64,000 nucleotides of DNA, taken from NCBI GenBank assembly GCA_006538405.1, contig BJKQ01000011.1:807501-871500 (forward strand), given 5' to 3'. The translations under genes and the position numbers were made by a program. A model generated the notes under the pieces. That model had not been told where the DNA came from and ran no database searches. It was given only the letters and a program-made list of their open reading frames with translations. The stretch is from Hansfordia pulvinata. Taxonomy: Eukaryota; Ascomycota; Sordariomycetes; Xylariales. Below, piece by piece: positions 34,801 to 44,295 of the stretch; position 1 is the first letter of the stretch, and each line of letters begins with the position of its first letter.

Positions 34801-35028
34801 TGATGCACGTGATGTCGAAGTGGTTGAGGCCCTCCTCCCGCTCGAGATGCGTCGGGTCCGCGGGAGGGTGGACGGGGGCGCTGGCAGTCCGGGCTCCATG
34901 GCTTTGGATGCGAGGCTGGGCAGAACGAGAAGAAGAGTCAGCGAGACGGCTGTCACGGTTGCAGGCAGGCGGGCAGGCGGGCGTGGACGTACAAACTCGG
35001 ACTCGGCGGTGAACTTTTGGTGTATCAT
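31825..35028 (-). CDS. Amino-acid permease, LAT/MUP (methionine permease-like) family
   Basis: At least nine exons on the minus strand: 35028-34993, 34915-34783, 34576-34396, 34260-33783, 33726-33632, 33528-33427, 33296-33104, 32929 to about 32620, and about 32454-31825. APC-superfamily importer of the plasma membrane; about twelve membrane segments. Key stretches read GLNHFDITCIIIQRMVGSGVF, GGELVYLTSIF, FAFGGWNQANY and VMGDARMPPRAF, as in fungal methionine-permease relatives. Exon 5 needs one extra G in the run at 33650-33654 to give GGWNQANY in phase with its GTGAGT donor. In the last exon the hydrophobic segments AYLIDLLICLVLVLPVLF, AAAALVAPCYLLLAALSF and ACLAVVLAGALWWLALFAW lie in three frames, each step fitting one missing C. 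The 3' exon borders are therefore uncertain. Substrate is inferred. Confidence 0.75.
33001..33080. repeat. 18-bp G/A-rich minisatellite in a permease intron
   Basis: An imperfect tandem array with units close to AAGAAGGGGGGAACGGAG, about three and a half copies, lies in the intron between permease exons at 33104 and 32929. On the coding strand it is a C/T-rich tract, so it may act as an extended polypyrimidine region or may simply be slippage-prone. Confidence 0.8.
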
Positions 35029-35106
35029 GGTGGGGGGTTGACTATACTCGCGATATTCATTGGTTGCCCGTCCGTGGTCGTCCACTTCCGGCAGTGCGGA
35101 CGCCGG

Positions 35107-35146
35107 CGGCAAGGCAAGATAAGGCAAGGCAAGGCAAGGCAAGGCA
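35107..35146. repeat. (GGCAA)n pentanucleotide repeat
   Basis: About seven imperfect GGCAA/AAGGC units just upstream of the permease start codon, followed by AGACAGACAAGCAGACAAGC. Confidence 0.8.
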
Positions 35147-35267
35147 GACAGACAAGCAGACAAGCAGATAGACGGACAGAAACACCATCGATCAGCGGGG
35201 ATGGAGAAGGGGGATTGTCTTGAATAAAGTGTGCAGCAGTTGTGTCTGCCTGTTGCCTGCCCGTCTT

Positions 35268-35376
35268 TCTGTCTGTCTGTCTGTCTGTCGGTCGGTCCGT
35301 CGGTCTCTCTAAACTGTCCATCTGCCAGTCTGGCGTGGTCATGTCACCCGAGGCCTGTTCTCAGTTCATCTGCCTA

Positions 35377-35410
<34 letters not shown>
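35268..35410. repeat. Two (GTCT)n tetranucleotide arrays
   Basis: Arrays at about 35268-35310 and 35376-35410, separated by unique sequence. The pair could form slipped structures. They are non-coding. Confidence 0.85.
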
Positions 35411-36474
35411 AGCTTTGGCGCCCTTCCCCCTGCCCTCTCTCCCCTACCTCTTCCCTCTTCCCCCTGCGCTGCCTGCTCAGCCACCTCCCGCGCGCGCGCC
35501 TGGGTCTTGGTGTGTATCACACACACACCACGTATCGCGGTGAGGCCTCGCCCGCCAACCGTTCCGTTCTGGTCACCGACGCCCGCCCATCCTGCGTGTC
35601 GAGCCCAGCCTTGTCTTCCTCGCCTCGGGGGCTTATTACTCGCATCTATATCGGCCGCCTGGGTCTACCCGGGGCGTGGTCTGGCCCGTGCCACTCTGAC
35701 GTGCGTGACTGCGCAAGCCAGCCAGCCAGCCAGCCAAGCCAAGCCACGCCATGGACTGACAGTGACTGACAGACAGGCTGAGTGGGGGAGTGGGTGGCCG
35801 ACTTGTAGATATCAGCTGGCCCAACTGAACCAACTAAACAACCAACTACCCACTTACTTCCCCAAGAGGCACTGAGGTAGCTGGGCACTCCTGGACTAAC
35901 AAGTCAAGTTACCTACCTAACTTAGTCGATGATCGATGATAGCTGAAGATGGGCCCGTCACCCGTCACCCGTCCTTGGCGACCCCACCAACGGCGACGGC
36001 AGCATCGGACATCACCTTGTAGTGACAGCCTGGCGCCTGCGATACAACGTTCCAATCTTGCGCAGGCTGATGCTTGATGCGAGTACGACTGGTGTAGTCG
36101 CACCTCGAGCAGCGAGCTCACCCTTCCATCCTATGAGTTATGTGGCCCAGGTAAGTAGGTCAGTATTGCCCCCTGCATGGCCTATAGGTTGCACAAGGTT
36201 CTCGGCCATCGTACCAGATGTCTGGAACACATTGATCTGATGCTTCAAGGTCTGCTGGTGGATTTCATGTACCACATGCAGACATGCTCCTGGCATGCAT
36301 ATCTGCATAGATACATGCTGGTGCATGCTGGTAAAATGCTCAATGCATCAATGATGGATGTATCAATCGGATCTTACCTGGTACGTACTCAAAAAGATAC
36401 CTGGTACCTACCTGTGTAAGAGGTTGCAGGTATCTATCCGTGATATCGGCCTCTTTCTCTCCTCCCTGCTTGGC

Positions 36475-36539
36475 TCGACTTGACTCGACTCGACTCGACT
36501 CGACTCGACTCGACTCCCCCCCCCCCCCCCCCCCCCCCC
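36475..36539. repeat. (GACTC)n array joined to a 23-base C tract
   Basis: About eight GACTC units lead directly into an uninterrupted run of about 23 C, some 75 bases before the start codon of the ten-exon gene. Such a tract could be promoter-embedded and prone to length change; its exact length should not be trusted. Confidence 0.85.
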
Positions 36540-36612
36540 TTCGTCCTCCGTCCTCCGGTAGGGCTATCGAACTCTACACGTCAGTGAGCAAGTGAGCGCC
36601 CTCTCGGCGGCT

Positions 36613-39609
36613 ATGGCTCACCTTCTCAGGGGCGCCATCTGGCACGTTGACTATATCCTGCAGTCTCTCGGTCAGTCCGTCACCCCCTCCCATCAGCCAA
36701 TATGATCCGCCCCGTATACGAGTCCCGGCGGAAGAGGGAACGGAACACGTGCGTGCTGGCCAGGACACACATCGCAACTGACAAGATCGGCATGACCCCC
36801 CTTTGATCCACGTAGACAGCAGCTCGCCCCGGGTCTCCGTCCTCGCCGATATCAAGGCCCTGCTCAACAGCGCAGAGTCGCTTCTTTTCCATTCCCACAT
36901 CCACATCCAGCCCCAGGCCACCGGCACGAGCGCCGACAACGCTGCGGCGATCCGCGACCCCATCCCCGAAAATGCGGTCCGCCAGCTCTTCGCGCCCCTC
37001 CGTCGCCTGCTCGGCCAGCTGAGAGGCATGGTCGACGCCCGGGACCCCGCGTCCTCGACGAGCCACGCTGCCGCGCTCTACGGGTGCACCATCTGCGGCT
37101 CAAGATATTCTGCGCCTCCTTTCTTTCGTGAGACTTCCCCCCTCCATCACTTCCCTTCATTGCCCCACCACCAGCACCCCGCTCAAGAGATAAGGGAGCG
37201 ACGACAAGCCCTCTAGGCCCTCTCCGGCTAATTTGCAAAAATCACCGCCACCACCACCACCACCACCACCAGGAGACAAGATGACACCATCCCGTGGGCC
37301 ACAATCTTCACGCCCCGCCAGCGCGCCCGCTACTCCTCGGCCTGCGACGCCTACCTGCGGGCCGAGTGCCTCCGCCTCCGTCACCCCTCTGCCACCCGCT
37401 CCCTCGGACATGAAAAAGGGGGCCTCCTGCCCCTCTGCTGGGAGCGCTTGCACCAGATGGCTCACGACCCGGAGTACCACCCGAAGCGGGCCTTTGCCGC
37501 TGCTGCCGCTCCATCATCACCAGCGGCTGCGCCGCGCTGGGAAGCCCTCAACCTGTTCCACGCCGCCGTCGAGCAGCTGTGCCGCGCGTCCTCGTCGCTG
37601 TCGTCGTCATCGTCATCGTCGTCGTCGAGGCCGACCGGGCGGGATGCGGATGACATCAACTATGACGGGTACGAAGACGACGACCTGACAACGGCAACGA
37701 GCTTCCTTCTCTCGGCCGTCTACGCGGCGCGGGCCCGCGACACGTTCCAGATCCTCCGGCGGGACGCGGACCTTGGGCCGAGAGAGAGGGCGCGCTTCGC
37801 GCTCTACGCTCTACAGATCCTGCACCTCGAAGTGGTAAGCAAGCAAGACAGTCTGTAGACGTGCCTGAAGACCTACTACACGAATGCTTCGGTGTTGTGC
37901 CTCTGTGACTAAGTACATTGTCTAGATGATTGTACACTACCTGGACCGCTGCAAGCACCTCCTGCCCTATTTCCAGGACCCTGCGGACAGGGCCCGGCTC
38001 AAGGACCGCGCAGAGCACCTGTTTCCCGGCACGTCGCCGCCGTCGCGGATTCACATGTGAGTCGGCCAGCCGCCCGGGTCCACAGAGGGAGGAGAACCGA
38101 TGCTAATAACCCTTGTTTCACGGTCTTCAAGATTGACCCATAGCCCGGCTCGTTGGCTCGTCCTCGAGGAGAACAAGCCGCTGTCCTGGCTTCGGGTCGA
38201 GCTCCCGTCGGAAGAGGCCCCCGAGGAATCGCGACGAGCTGACGAGGAGCACTTGACCATGTGAGAAAACACACCGCCGGCGACAGCCCCGAGATGTCCC
38301 CAGCGGCAGAAAGAGAGAGAGTGAGAAAAAGCTGACAAAGGAACGACCCAGAGCCCCTCGGCCGTGCGCCCCAGCCTGCGACGACTCGCAGGGCGCGCTG
38401 ACTTGGACCGTCGACGTGCCCTTTGCCAGCAGCATCGGGAGGCCTTTGCCGGACGGGACGTCGCCTCCAGCCCACGGCGGCGTGTCCTGGACGACCTACA
38501 GGTTCTCCTCGCTCGAGCACTGGTCCCGGCTGCTGTATGAGGTCCTCGGGATCAGCGTGCACCGACAGTGGGTGTTTGACCCCCGTTGCTGCCTACCCCT
38601 GAGAATCCCTTCTTCTTTTTGGGGGGACCTGGCTCAACTTTGATCCGACTGACTGACAAGTTGACGACAACGCGAAACAGCATCTTCGACGTACAGGCGC
38701 TCTGGACGCCGTCCCGCAAGCTGCTGCAGAGGCGGCGGTCCGAGATGCACGGCTGGGCGGGATGGAAGAGGGTCAGGCTGCAGATCTGGCTCGACTGCGA
38801 CAGTACGTGTCAGACCTGCCTTGCGCAGACGGGTTTCTATGAATCGAGATGGAAGATGTTTGCTAAGAGTCGCAGTCACGCAGGGCGTCTCGGGGCCTCT
38901 GGTCGCGCTGTTTGGGGATTTTTGCCGGGCCGGCAGCGGCGACAACAGGATGGCGCTGTTCCAACGTATGTGCCCTCCCCTTCCCGCCTTTTCCACTAAG
39001 ACCTATAGACTGGAAGAGAACCACCCCCCCCCCCCCCCCCCCCCCCCTCTCGCCACGGAGTTGACCTGAGGACGGCAACACCAGGCAACGAGACGAAGCC
39101 GACCAAGGGCGCCCTGATCGAGGACTGCAGCACGTGCCTGCAGTACGAGCGGTGCCCGCACCTGCGCATCGCCGAGCTGCGGGCCCGCGAGCCCGGCGCC
39201 CTCCTGACCGTCGGCCGCGGAGCTCCGCCTCCGCCTCCGGAAGCGGCGGCGGCGGCGGCGGGAAGCGCGAGGATGGACGATCCGGTGCATGACAAGGGGG
39301 ATCTGGAGGTTCGCTTCGGCAGTGTTCCAGGTTTGTGTCTTCCTTGTTTCTTTTCATTTCTCTTTTCCTTTTCCGTGTGTTCTTGCTCTCCGCGGGCAGT
39401 GTAGCCCATGTCTGGCAACATCTCGGCGACAAAAGGTTACAATAATCAATGGCAACTGACATGGACTCTACAATTTTGCACCAGACAAGCACCACTTCAA
39501 GGTGAGGATGACGGAGTTGATTGCGGAGACGGTCGTGGCGCGCAACAACGAGACGCGGCACCGGAACCTGAGGCGGCGGTGGTCGAAGCAGAACTGGGCC
39601 ATGGCATGA
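36613..39609 (+). CDS. Ten-exon protein of unknown family
   Basis: Exons 36613-36670, 36816-37127, 37281-37834, 37926-38056, 38132-38260, 38352-38567, 38681-38802, 38876-38965, 39085-39330 and 39485-39609, giving 660 residues. All nine junctions are in phase with GT...AG borders, and intron 4 has a TGCTAATAAC branch region. I do not recognise the family. No signal peptide or membrane segment is obvious. A Ser-rich run lies near residues 240-260 and an acidic stretch follows it. The central part (ARWLVLEENKPLSWLRVELP, VSWTTYRFSSLEHWSRLLYE) looks globular. Near the C-terminus a Cys-rich CSTCLQYERCPHL could bind metal. It ends with a basic region (RHRNLRRRWSKQNWAMA). The intact frames argue for a real gene. 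The intron before exon 9 contains a long C tract. Confidence 0.72.
39024..39047. repeat. C homopolymer of about 24 bases in an intron
   Basis: The tract lies in the intron 38966-39084 of the ten-exon gene, upstream of its acceptor. It doubles as a polypyrimidine tract. Its stated length is likely unreliable. Confidence 0.85.
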
Positions 39610-40763
39610 GCTCGGGTGTGTTCTAACGTGGCGTCTCATGAGACTCCGAGTGAACGACTGGAGAGCAGGCCTTGTTCTCAGAGTAGTCATTGTACAAACT
39701 CGGCTGGCGCTACTGCTCCTGTGAATGCGAGTATACGTTCGCCATGGCCATCACTAGAGATCCTGCCGTAAATCAACCACGCACGCCAAGGAGTCTGAAC
39801 TTCATGCTTTCTATTCTCAGGTCGTCATTGTGTCCGCCAGAATCAGCAATGCGAACGACGACCGTACGACGAGATGGCGACACACCAAAAACCTCGGCGC
39901 GCACCCTGTCTTCCCGCGCATGCATGTGACGAGCACCACCGCAAACCAATCCCCAGGCCTGCCGAGGCTCGGGAAAGCCAGGGCAAGACACGCATCCAGG
40001 AACGGCGCGGGCTAGAAGCGACGCCAAAGCAAGCCAAGACCACGGGGCGTCTGCGTCTATCTGCAGCGAGAGCCTACCATGACTTGTGTAGGTAAGTACA
40101 TGTGCCCAAGTTTTAGCGACGGCTGGCCTGCGGCCCCCTGAGGAGAGGCTATCAGACCGATCCGAGGGCCTAGGATAGTATAGTAGGGTGTGTGTCACAC
40201 GCCGAAAGGCCCGACAGATCGGCCACCCCGGGGAGCCAGCTGCTAATAACTTAGTTCGCTTGACCTGAAGTGCTCGTTGTACATGGGACAGCGCGTTGGT
40301 GGGTTGGTGGCAGTCTTGTTCCAGCTGACTCCGTAAATAAAGCATGAGATCCATGCAGCTGTGGCGTCGATCAGGCGCGCGCTACGGGCCGCTGCTTTGC
40401 GTTGTGGGCTGTTTCTGCGTGTCGCCTTATCTTCAGCCAGTGGGGTTTAGCAGGGAGGGGGGGGAAGAGACTTGCATTGTTATTCCCGTAATCCTCACCC
40501 CTCCCCTACGAGTATTACCGCCGCCACGGCTTGTAGCTGGTCGAGCTTTCTAGGTTGTAGCCCACAGTCGTCGGGTGTGACAAGGCTGCCGTCTACGAGT
40601 ACGGGCACACGGCCCTTCAAGGCAGCCTGATCTCCGGCAGAGGACGCCTCCCTCTCCCTCTCTCCCCCTCTCTTTCATCTACAATCTCTCTTTGAGCGAG
40701 GCATCGGCTTACAGGAACGAGGTTGACCTCTCAAGCGACCGGGACTCTACTCCCCGCCCCGAC
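39610..40763. other. Intergenic region upstream of the SERAC1-like gene
   Basis: No gene supported. Two copies of the octamer TACGAGTA lie at 40507-40514 and 40594-40601, followed by a CT-rich leader at 40640-40690. The start of the next gene is placed at the first in-frame ATG, 40764. Confidence 0.6.
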
Positions 40764-43145
40764 ATGAGCATCGACCTGGGCCGCTTCCGACCGGGCGGCG
40801 GCGACGAGAGGGAGGCGGACGCCGTCGGCAACGGTGTGGGCCTGTCGCCCGCGGAGCAGTGGGTAAAGTCAAGCATGCCCCCTTTGGTTTCACTCCCCTA
40901 ATTTCACTCTTATCTGTTTTTTTTTTGGGGGGGGGGGGGGGGGGGATCCGGGGCAAGTCAAACGACGACACACAAAGCCTGACCGCGAGAATCAACCTTG
41001 CAGGTTCTGCAGGACCTATGGCCGCTGAGGCAGGCGTCTCGCTCCCTCGCCGCCGAGCCGCGTAAGTGTTGACTCTTCTTTTTTTTCTTTTGTTCTGAGA
41101 TGTACGCATGAAGTCAAGCCCGCGTAGCCCCTCCCAACTGAAAATAACCTTTTTTTCTCTTCTTTATTGCACAGGCAGCATCTTCGCGGACCCGAGCCGC
41201 TCGCGCCCGACGACGGTGCTGGTGACCAACATACCGCGGGGCCTGGACCGGGCGGCCGTGCGGGCGGGGCTCGAGGCGATGCTGCTGCCGCCGCCGCCGC
41301 TTCGGAGGGTGCAATCGTCCGCCGCCGCCGCCGTCAAGGTGCACAGCCTGGCGCCGACGGACGGTCGGTACGCGTGCGCCACGGCGACGTTCCCCGGGAT
41401 GGCCAACGCGCAGGTGCAGCGGGCGCTGGAGGGGCTGGCCGAGGAGGAGGAGGAGCGCGGGGATGGTGATGGTGGTGGTGATGGTGGTGGTGGTGGTGGT
41501 GGTGGGAGGAGGAGGATGGAGCATCGCGGGTTCCAGATCGATACGGCGTTCGAGGGGGTCACGCCGCTGTACGACGGGGCTGTGGCGACGGCGGGAAGGG
41601 GGGTGGAGGAGGATGCTGTCGAGTATGTGGTTGTTTTCGTTCCCCTATTCCCCCTTTCCCTTCCCCCGCCCCTTTGCCCCTTTTCCTTCCTTCTCACTCC
41701 CCCCTTTCCGTTCTTCTATCCTCTCACCCCCCCTTTCCCGGACCCGAGATCTATATCCAGCCAGCCCTCTGAGACGAATAACGCGGTATGAGCAGCATCA
41801 TAGCGGTGCCCGGGCTGGGGACCAACGCGTTCGGGACGTTCCGGGCGCGGGCGGGCGATCGGATGTGGCTGCGGGACTTTTTGCCGCAGAACTTCCCGGG
41901 TTGCCGGGTGCTGCTGTACGGGTACAGCTCGCGGCCGGTGCCCCGGGGCGAGGGGCCCAGCCGCTCGGCCCAGGACGTCCGCATCCTCGCGCGCAACTGC
42001 AGGAAGGCCGTCGAGCTGTTCCGCGCCAACACGAGTGTACGTTTCTATTCTAGGAGGCAGGGCCGGGTTGCTGTTGGTTGCTCTGAGCGAGAGAGAGAGA
42101 GAGAGACAGGAAGAAAAAGAAAGAGAGAAAGGGGGTTGGTGGATGGCTTTCATCTAGAATATAACTGACCGGTGCGTGTTTTGTTGGTTGAAAGACTCAG
42201 AAGCGAAGAATCATATGGCTGGGCCAATGCCTGGGGGCCTGATCGCACAAGAGGTACGTGGAAAGAGCAGAATCTTCCTTTCGTCTTTCCCTCCCTCGAT
42301 GAGTCTCTGCATCCCCTCCTCCGAGAGTGCTGCCGTCCAGTGTGCCCGATCGACCAACACAACAACACCCCCACAGCTCCTCCTCCTCCCCGACGACGAC
42401 GGCGACGACGACGACGAGGCCCGGGACCCGCTCAGCCGGTGCACGGTGGGCCTGCTGGGGTACGGGGTGCCGGTGGACGGGCTGCAGAACGACGACCTGC
42501 GCGACGTGGTGGAGGACCAGGAGAACGCCGCCATGGTGCGCGACATCTGCCTCGACGGCGCGGGGCGGCCCTCTCGGTACCTCGAGGGCCTCAAGGCGCG
42601 CTTCGACGCCCACGTCGAGGCCTCGGGCGTCGACGTCCACTACTTTTACGAGACGAACCCCACGGTCAACAAGCTGGTCAGTCAGTCCAAGTCTAGTTTT
42701 TCTCTGTTTGTGTTGTCTCTCTCTCTCTCTCTTTTTTTTTTTTTTTTTGGCCAGTTCGGTCCATTTTATACTACACCAAGTTGGGTCGAGGAAAAGTTCA
42801 GGTCAGTCCATATCACTGACAATAAGAAATGATGCGAGGGAGAGGGGGGGAAAACAGAACCCCCAAGCCTCGGCGCGGCTGATGGTCGACTTCCGATCGG
42901 CGGCCAAGCTAGCCAAGGGCCAGGGGTCGTACTTTGTGGCGCGCGACCACTCGGAGCTGGCCAAGATGGCGTCGGCCAGCGACCAGGCCTACATCCACAC
43001 GCGCGAGCTGCTCAAGATCCTCGTCGGCAAGCCCAGCCGGATGAGCCTGACGAAGCTGCCGGGCCGAGGCCGAGGCCGAAGCGGCGGCGGCGGCGGCGGC
43101 GGCGGTGGGTGGTGGTGGTGGTGGTGGTGGTGGTGGTGGTGGTAG
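40764..43145 (+). CDS. SERAC1-like alpha/beta hydrolase with Cys at the nucleophile site
   Basis: Seven exons: 40764-40862, 41004-41061, 41175-41622, 41796-42036, 42201-42253, 42377-42676 and 42858-43145, about 495 residues. The N-terminus has an RRM-like patch (TTVLVTNIPRGLDRAAV) as in fungal SERAC1/DUF676 hydrolases. The hydrolase domain begins DIIAVPGLGTNAFGTF, with MWLRDFLPQNFPGCRVLLYGY next. The nucleophile elbow reads GQCLGG, Cys in place of the usual Ser. VARDHSELAK supplies the likely catalytic His. Exon 5 is one G short (run 42233-42237): as written it stops just after CLG, whereas six G give CLGGLIAQE in phase with the donor. The C-terminus ends in Gly and eleven Trp codons from a (TGG)n repeat; a frame error there is likely. 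Relatives act as lipid hydrolases or as N-terminal domains of fungal NLR proteins. Confidence 0.78.
40927..40945. repeat. T10 followed by G19 homopolymers in intron 1 of the hydrolase gene
   Basis: A run of about ten T leads into about nineteen G within the intron 40863-41003. Base calls at such a junction are unreliable. Confidence 0.85.
43103..43144 (+). repeat. (GGC)n(TGG)n repeat at the hydrolase 3' end
   Basis: In the model frame this reads Gly then eleven Trp, then TAG. In the neighbouring frame it reads Gly throughout, followed by SSVVDGVG and a stop, which is far more typical of a fungal low-complexity tail. Confidence 0.8.
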
Positions 43146-44295
43146 CAGTGTCGTTGACGGGGTGGGATAGGGAGCGGAGCAGGCGCAGGCGGCGCAGAGG
43201 TGGACGGCGCGGGAGACGCTCGCCTGAGTTTGCTGGGCTCCGACTCGACGTTTGACGTGTTCACAAAGGGGGCGGCGCGGCGCGGAGCCGAGATCGGCTG
43301 AATGTCCTTCGTCTCCATGTCTCAGTGTCTCTGTCTGTTGTGAAGCGGGTCATGCCAATTCCGAGCTCACATGGCGGCGAAACGACACGACGGAAAACGC
43401 CCAATTGAGCCATCGGGCCCTCATTGATACAGTCGCCACTAACGCGAGGGCTCTGTTGGGAACCATCGCTATCGGGAAGAGGCTATATACCCTTACAGTT
43501 GAGAGGCTACCCATACCATTGAGAGGCTACTAGGGCCAGACGCCATTTTAACAGGTGCGGACCTGGAGATGTCCTTACCTTAACTCTTTGGTCTAACCGG
43601 CTGGTGATATAAGCGTATAGTGAGTCACGGATAAGTGGGTTGGAAGCCGTTGCAGAGAGCATTCGTGAAATCATCCACATATAATCCCTCACAGTCTAGT
43701 CCCGGCTCTCCTCTCCGCATCACATCACCGGACAGATAATAGAGCCCCTTTTGGTCGGCCGGGACTCTGGGGAGTCACGGACCTGCTCCAACTTATTGAC
43801 TGTGCCGCAAGTCCGTGACTCCCCAATGTTGATGGAGACCCCGGCGACATCGCAAAGGTAGAGAAGGCCCGGGCATCGCAGCGCTCCACCCCCTAAGCGC
43901 AACGACTGATTGGCCGCGGTGCGTTGCGCCCCTCTGCGGCCCTCGTGCCTGACTACCGTACCGTACCGTACCGTACCTTAGGTGGTAACCAAACCTCTGC
44001 CTTGCCGACAGTAAGCGCCGAGCGAGCCTCCGGGGCCGGATTCAAGTCAGCCAGTCAGCCAGTCACTCAGTCACTCAGATCCCGAGTATACAAGAGGGGC
44101 AAAATCCCCCGGTTCGCGGCTCGTGAAGCCCACGTCGCTGACCACAGACCAAGCGCGTGATTATTCAACCCGGACTCCCGCGAGCCTCATCCGCGTCCAA
44201 TCCGCGTCAACTGTTATAGCGGCTGCCCCTCATCGCAAGAGCTCCACAGAAGATCTGTTCTACCGAGGGATACGGAGATCAACTCTCGAAGCACA
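43146..44295. other. Intergenic region with inverted repeats, upstream of the acyltransferase
   Basis: No gene supported. It contains the 15-bp inverted repeat at 43768-43825, a second 9-bp inverted pair (AGTCCCGGC at 43698-43706 and its complement at 43758-43766), a 12-bp direct repeat TTGAGAGGCTAC at 43499-43510 and 43519-43530, a (CCGTA)4 run near 43958-43977, and a CAGT/CACT repeat near 44045-44078. Confidence 0.6.
43768..43825. promoter_or_regulatory. 15-bp perfect inverted repeat with 28-base loop
   Basis: Arm 43768-43782 (TGGGGAGTCACGGAC) is matched exactly by 43811-43825. The arms contain GAGTCAC/GTGACTC, close to a bZIP half-site pair. It lies about 470-530 bases before the acyltransferase start. 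It could be a protein-binding palindrome or an RNA hairpin. The structure is seen; the role is not known. Confidence 0.5.

Larger units (their letters stand above)
35029..36612. other. Divergent intergenic region dense in simple repeats
   Basis: Between the permease start and the ten-exon gene. It holds a (GGCAA)n array at about 35107-35146, (GTCT)n arrays at about 35268-35310 and 35376-35410, a (GACTC)n array followed by 23 C at 36475-36539, and GTACCTACCT-like tracts near 35908 and 36401. No gene seen. Confidence 0.65.

Noticed and set aside
35268..35410. Two separated GTCT arrays resembling repeat-spacer structure
   Set aside because: Plain tetranucleotide microsatellites; no CRISPR-like repeat/spacer pattern, and the organism is a eukaryote.
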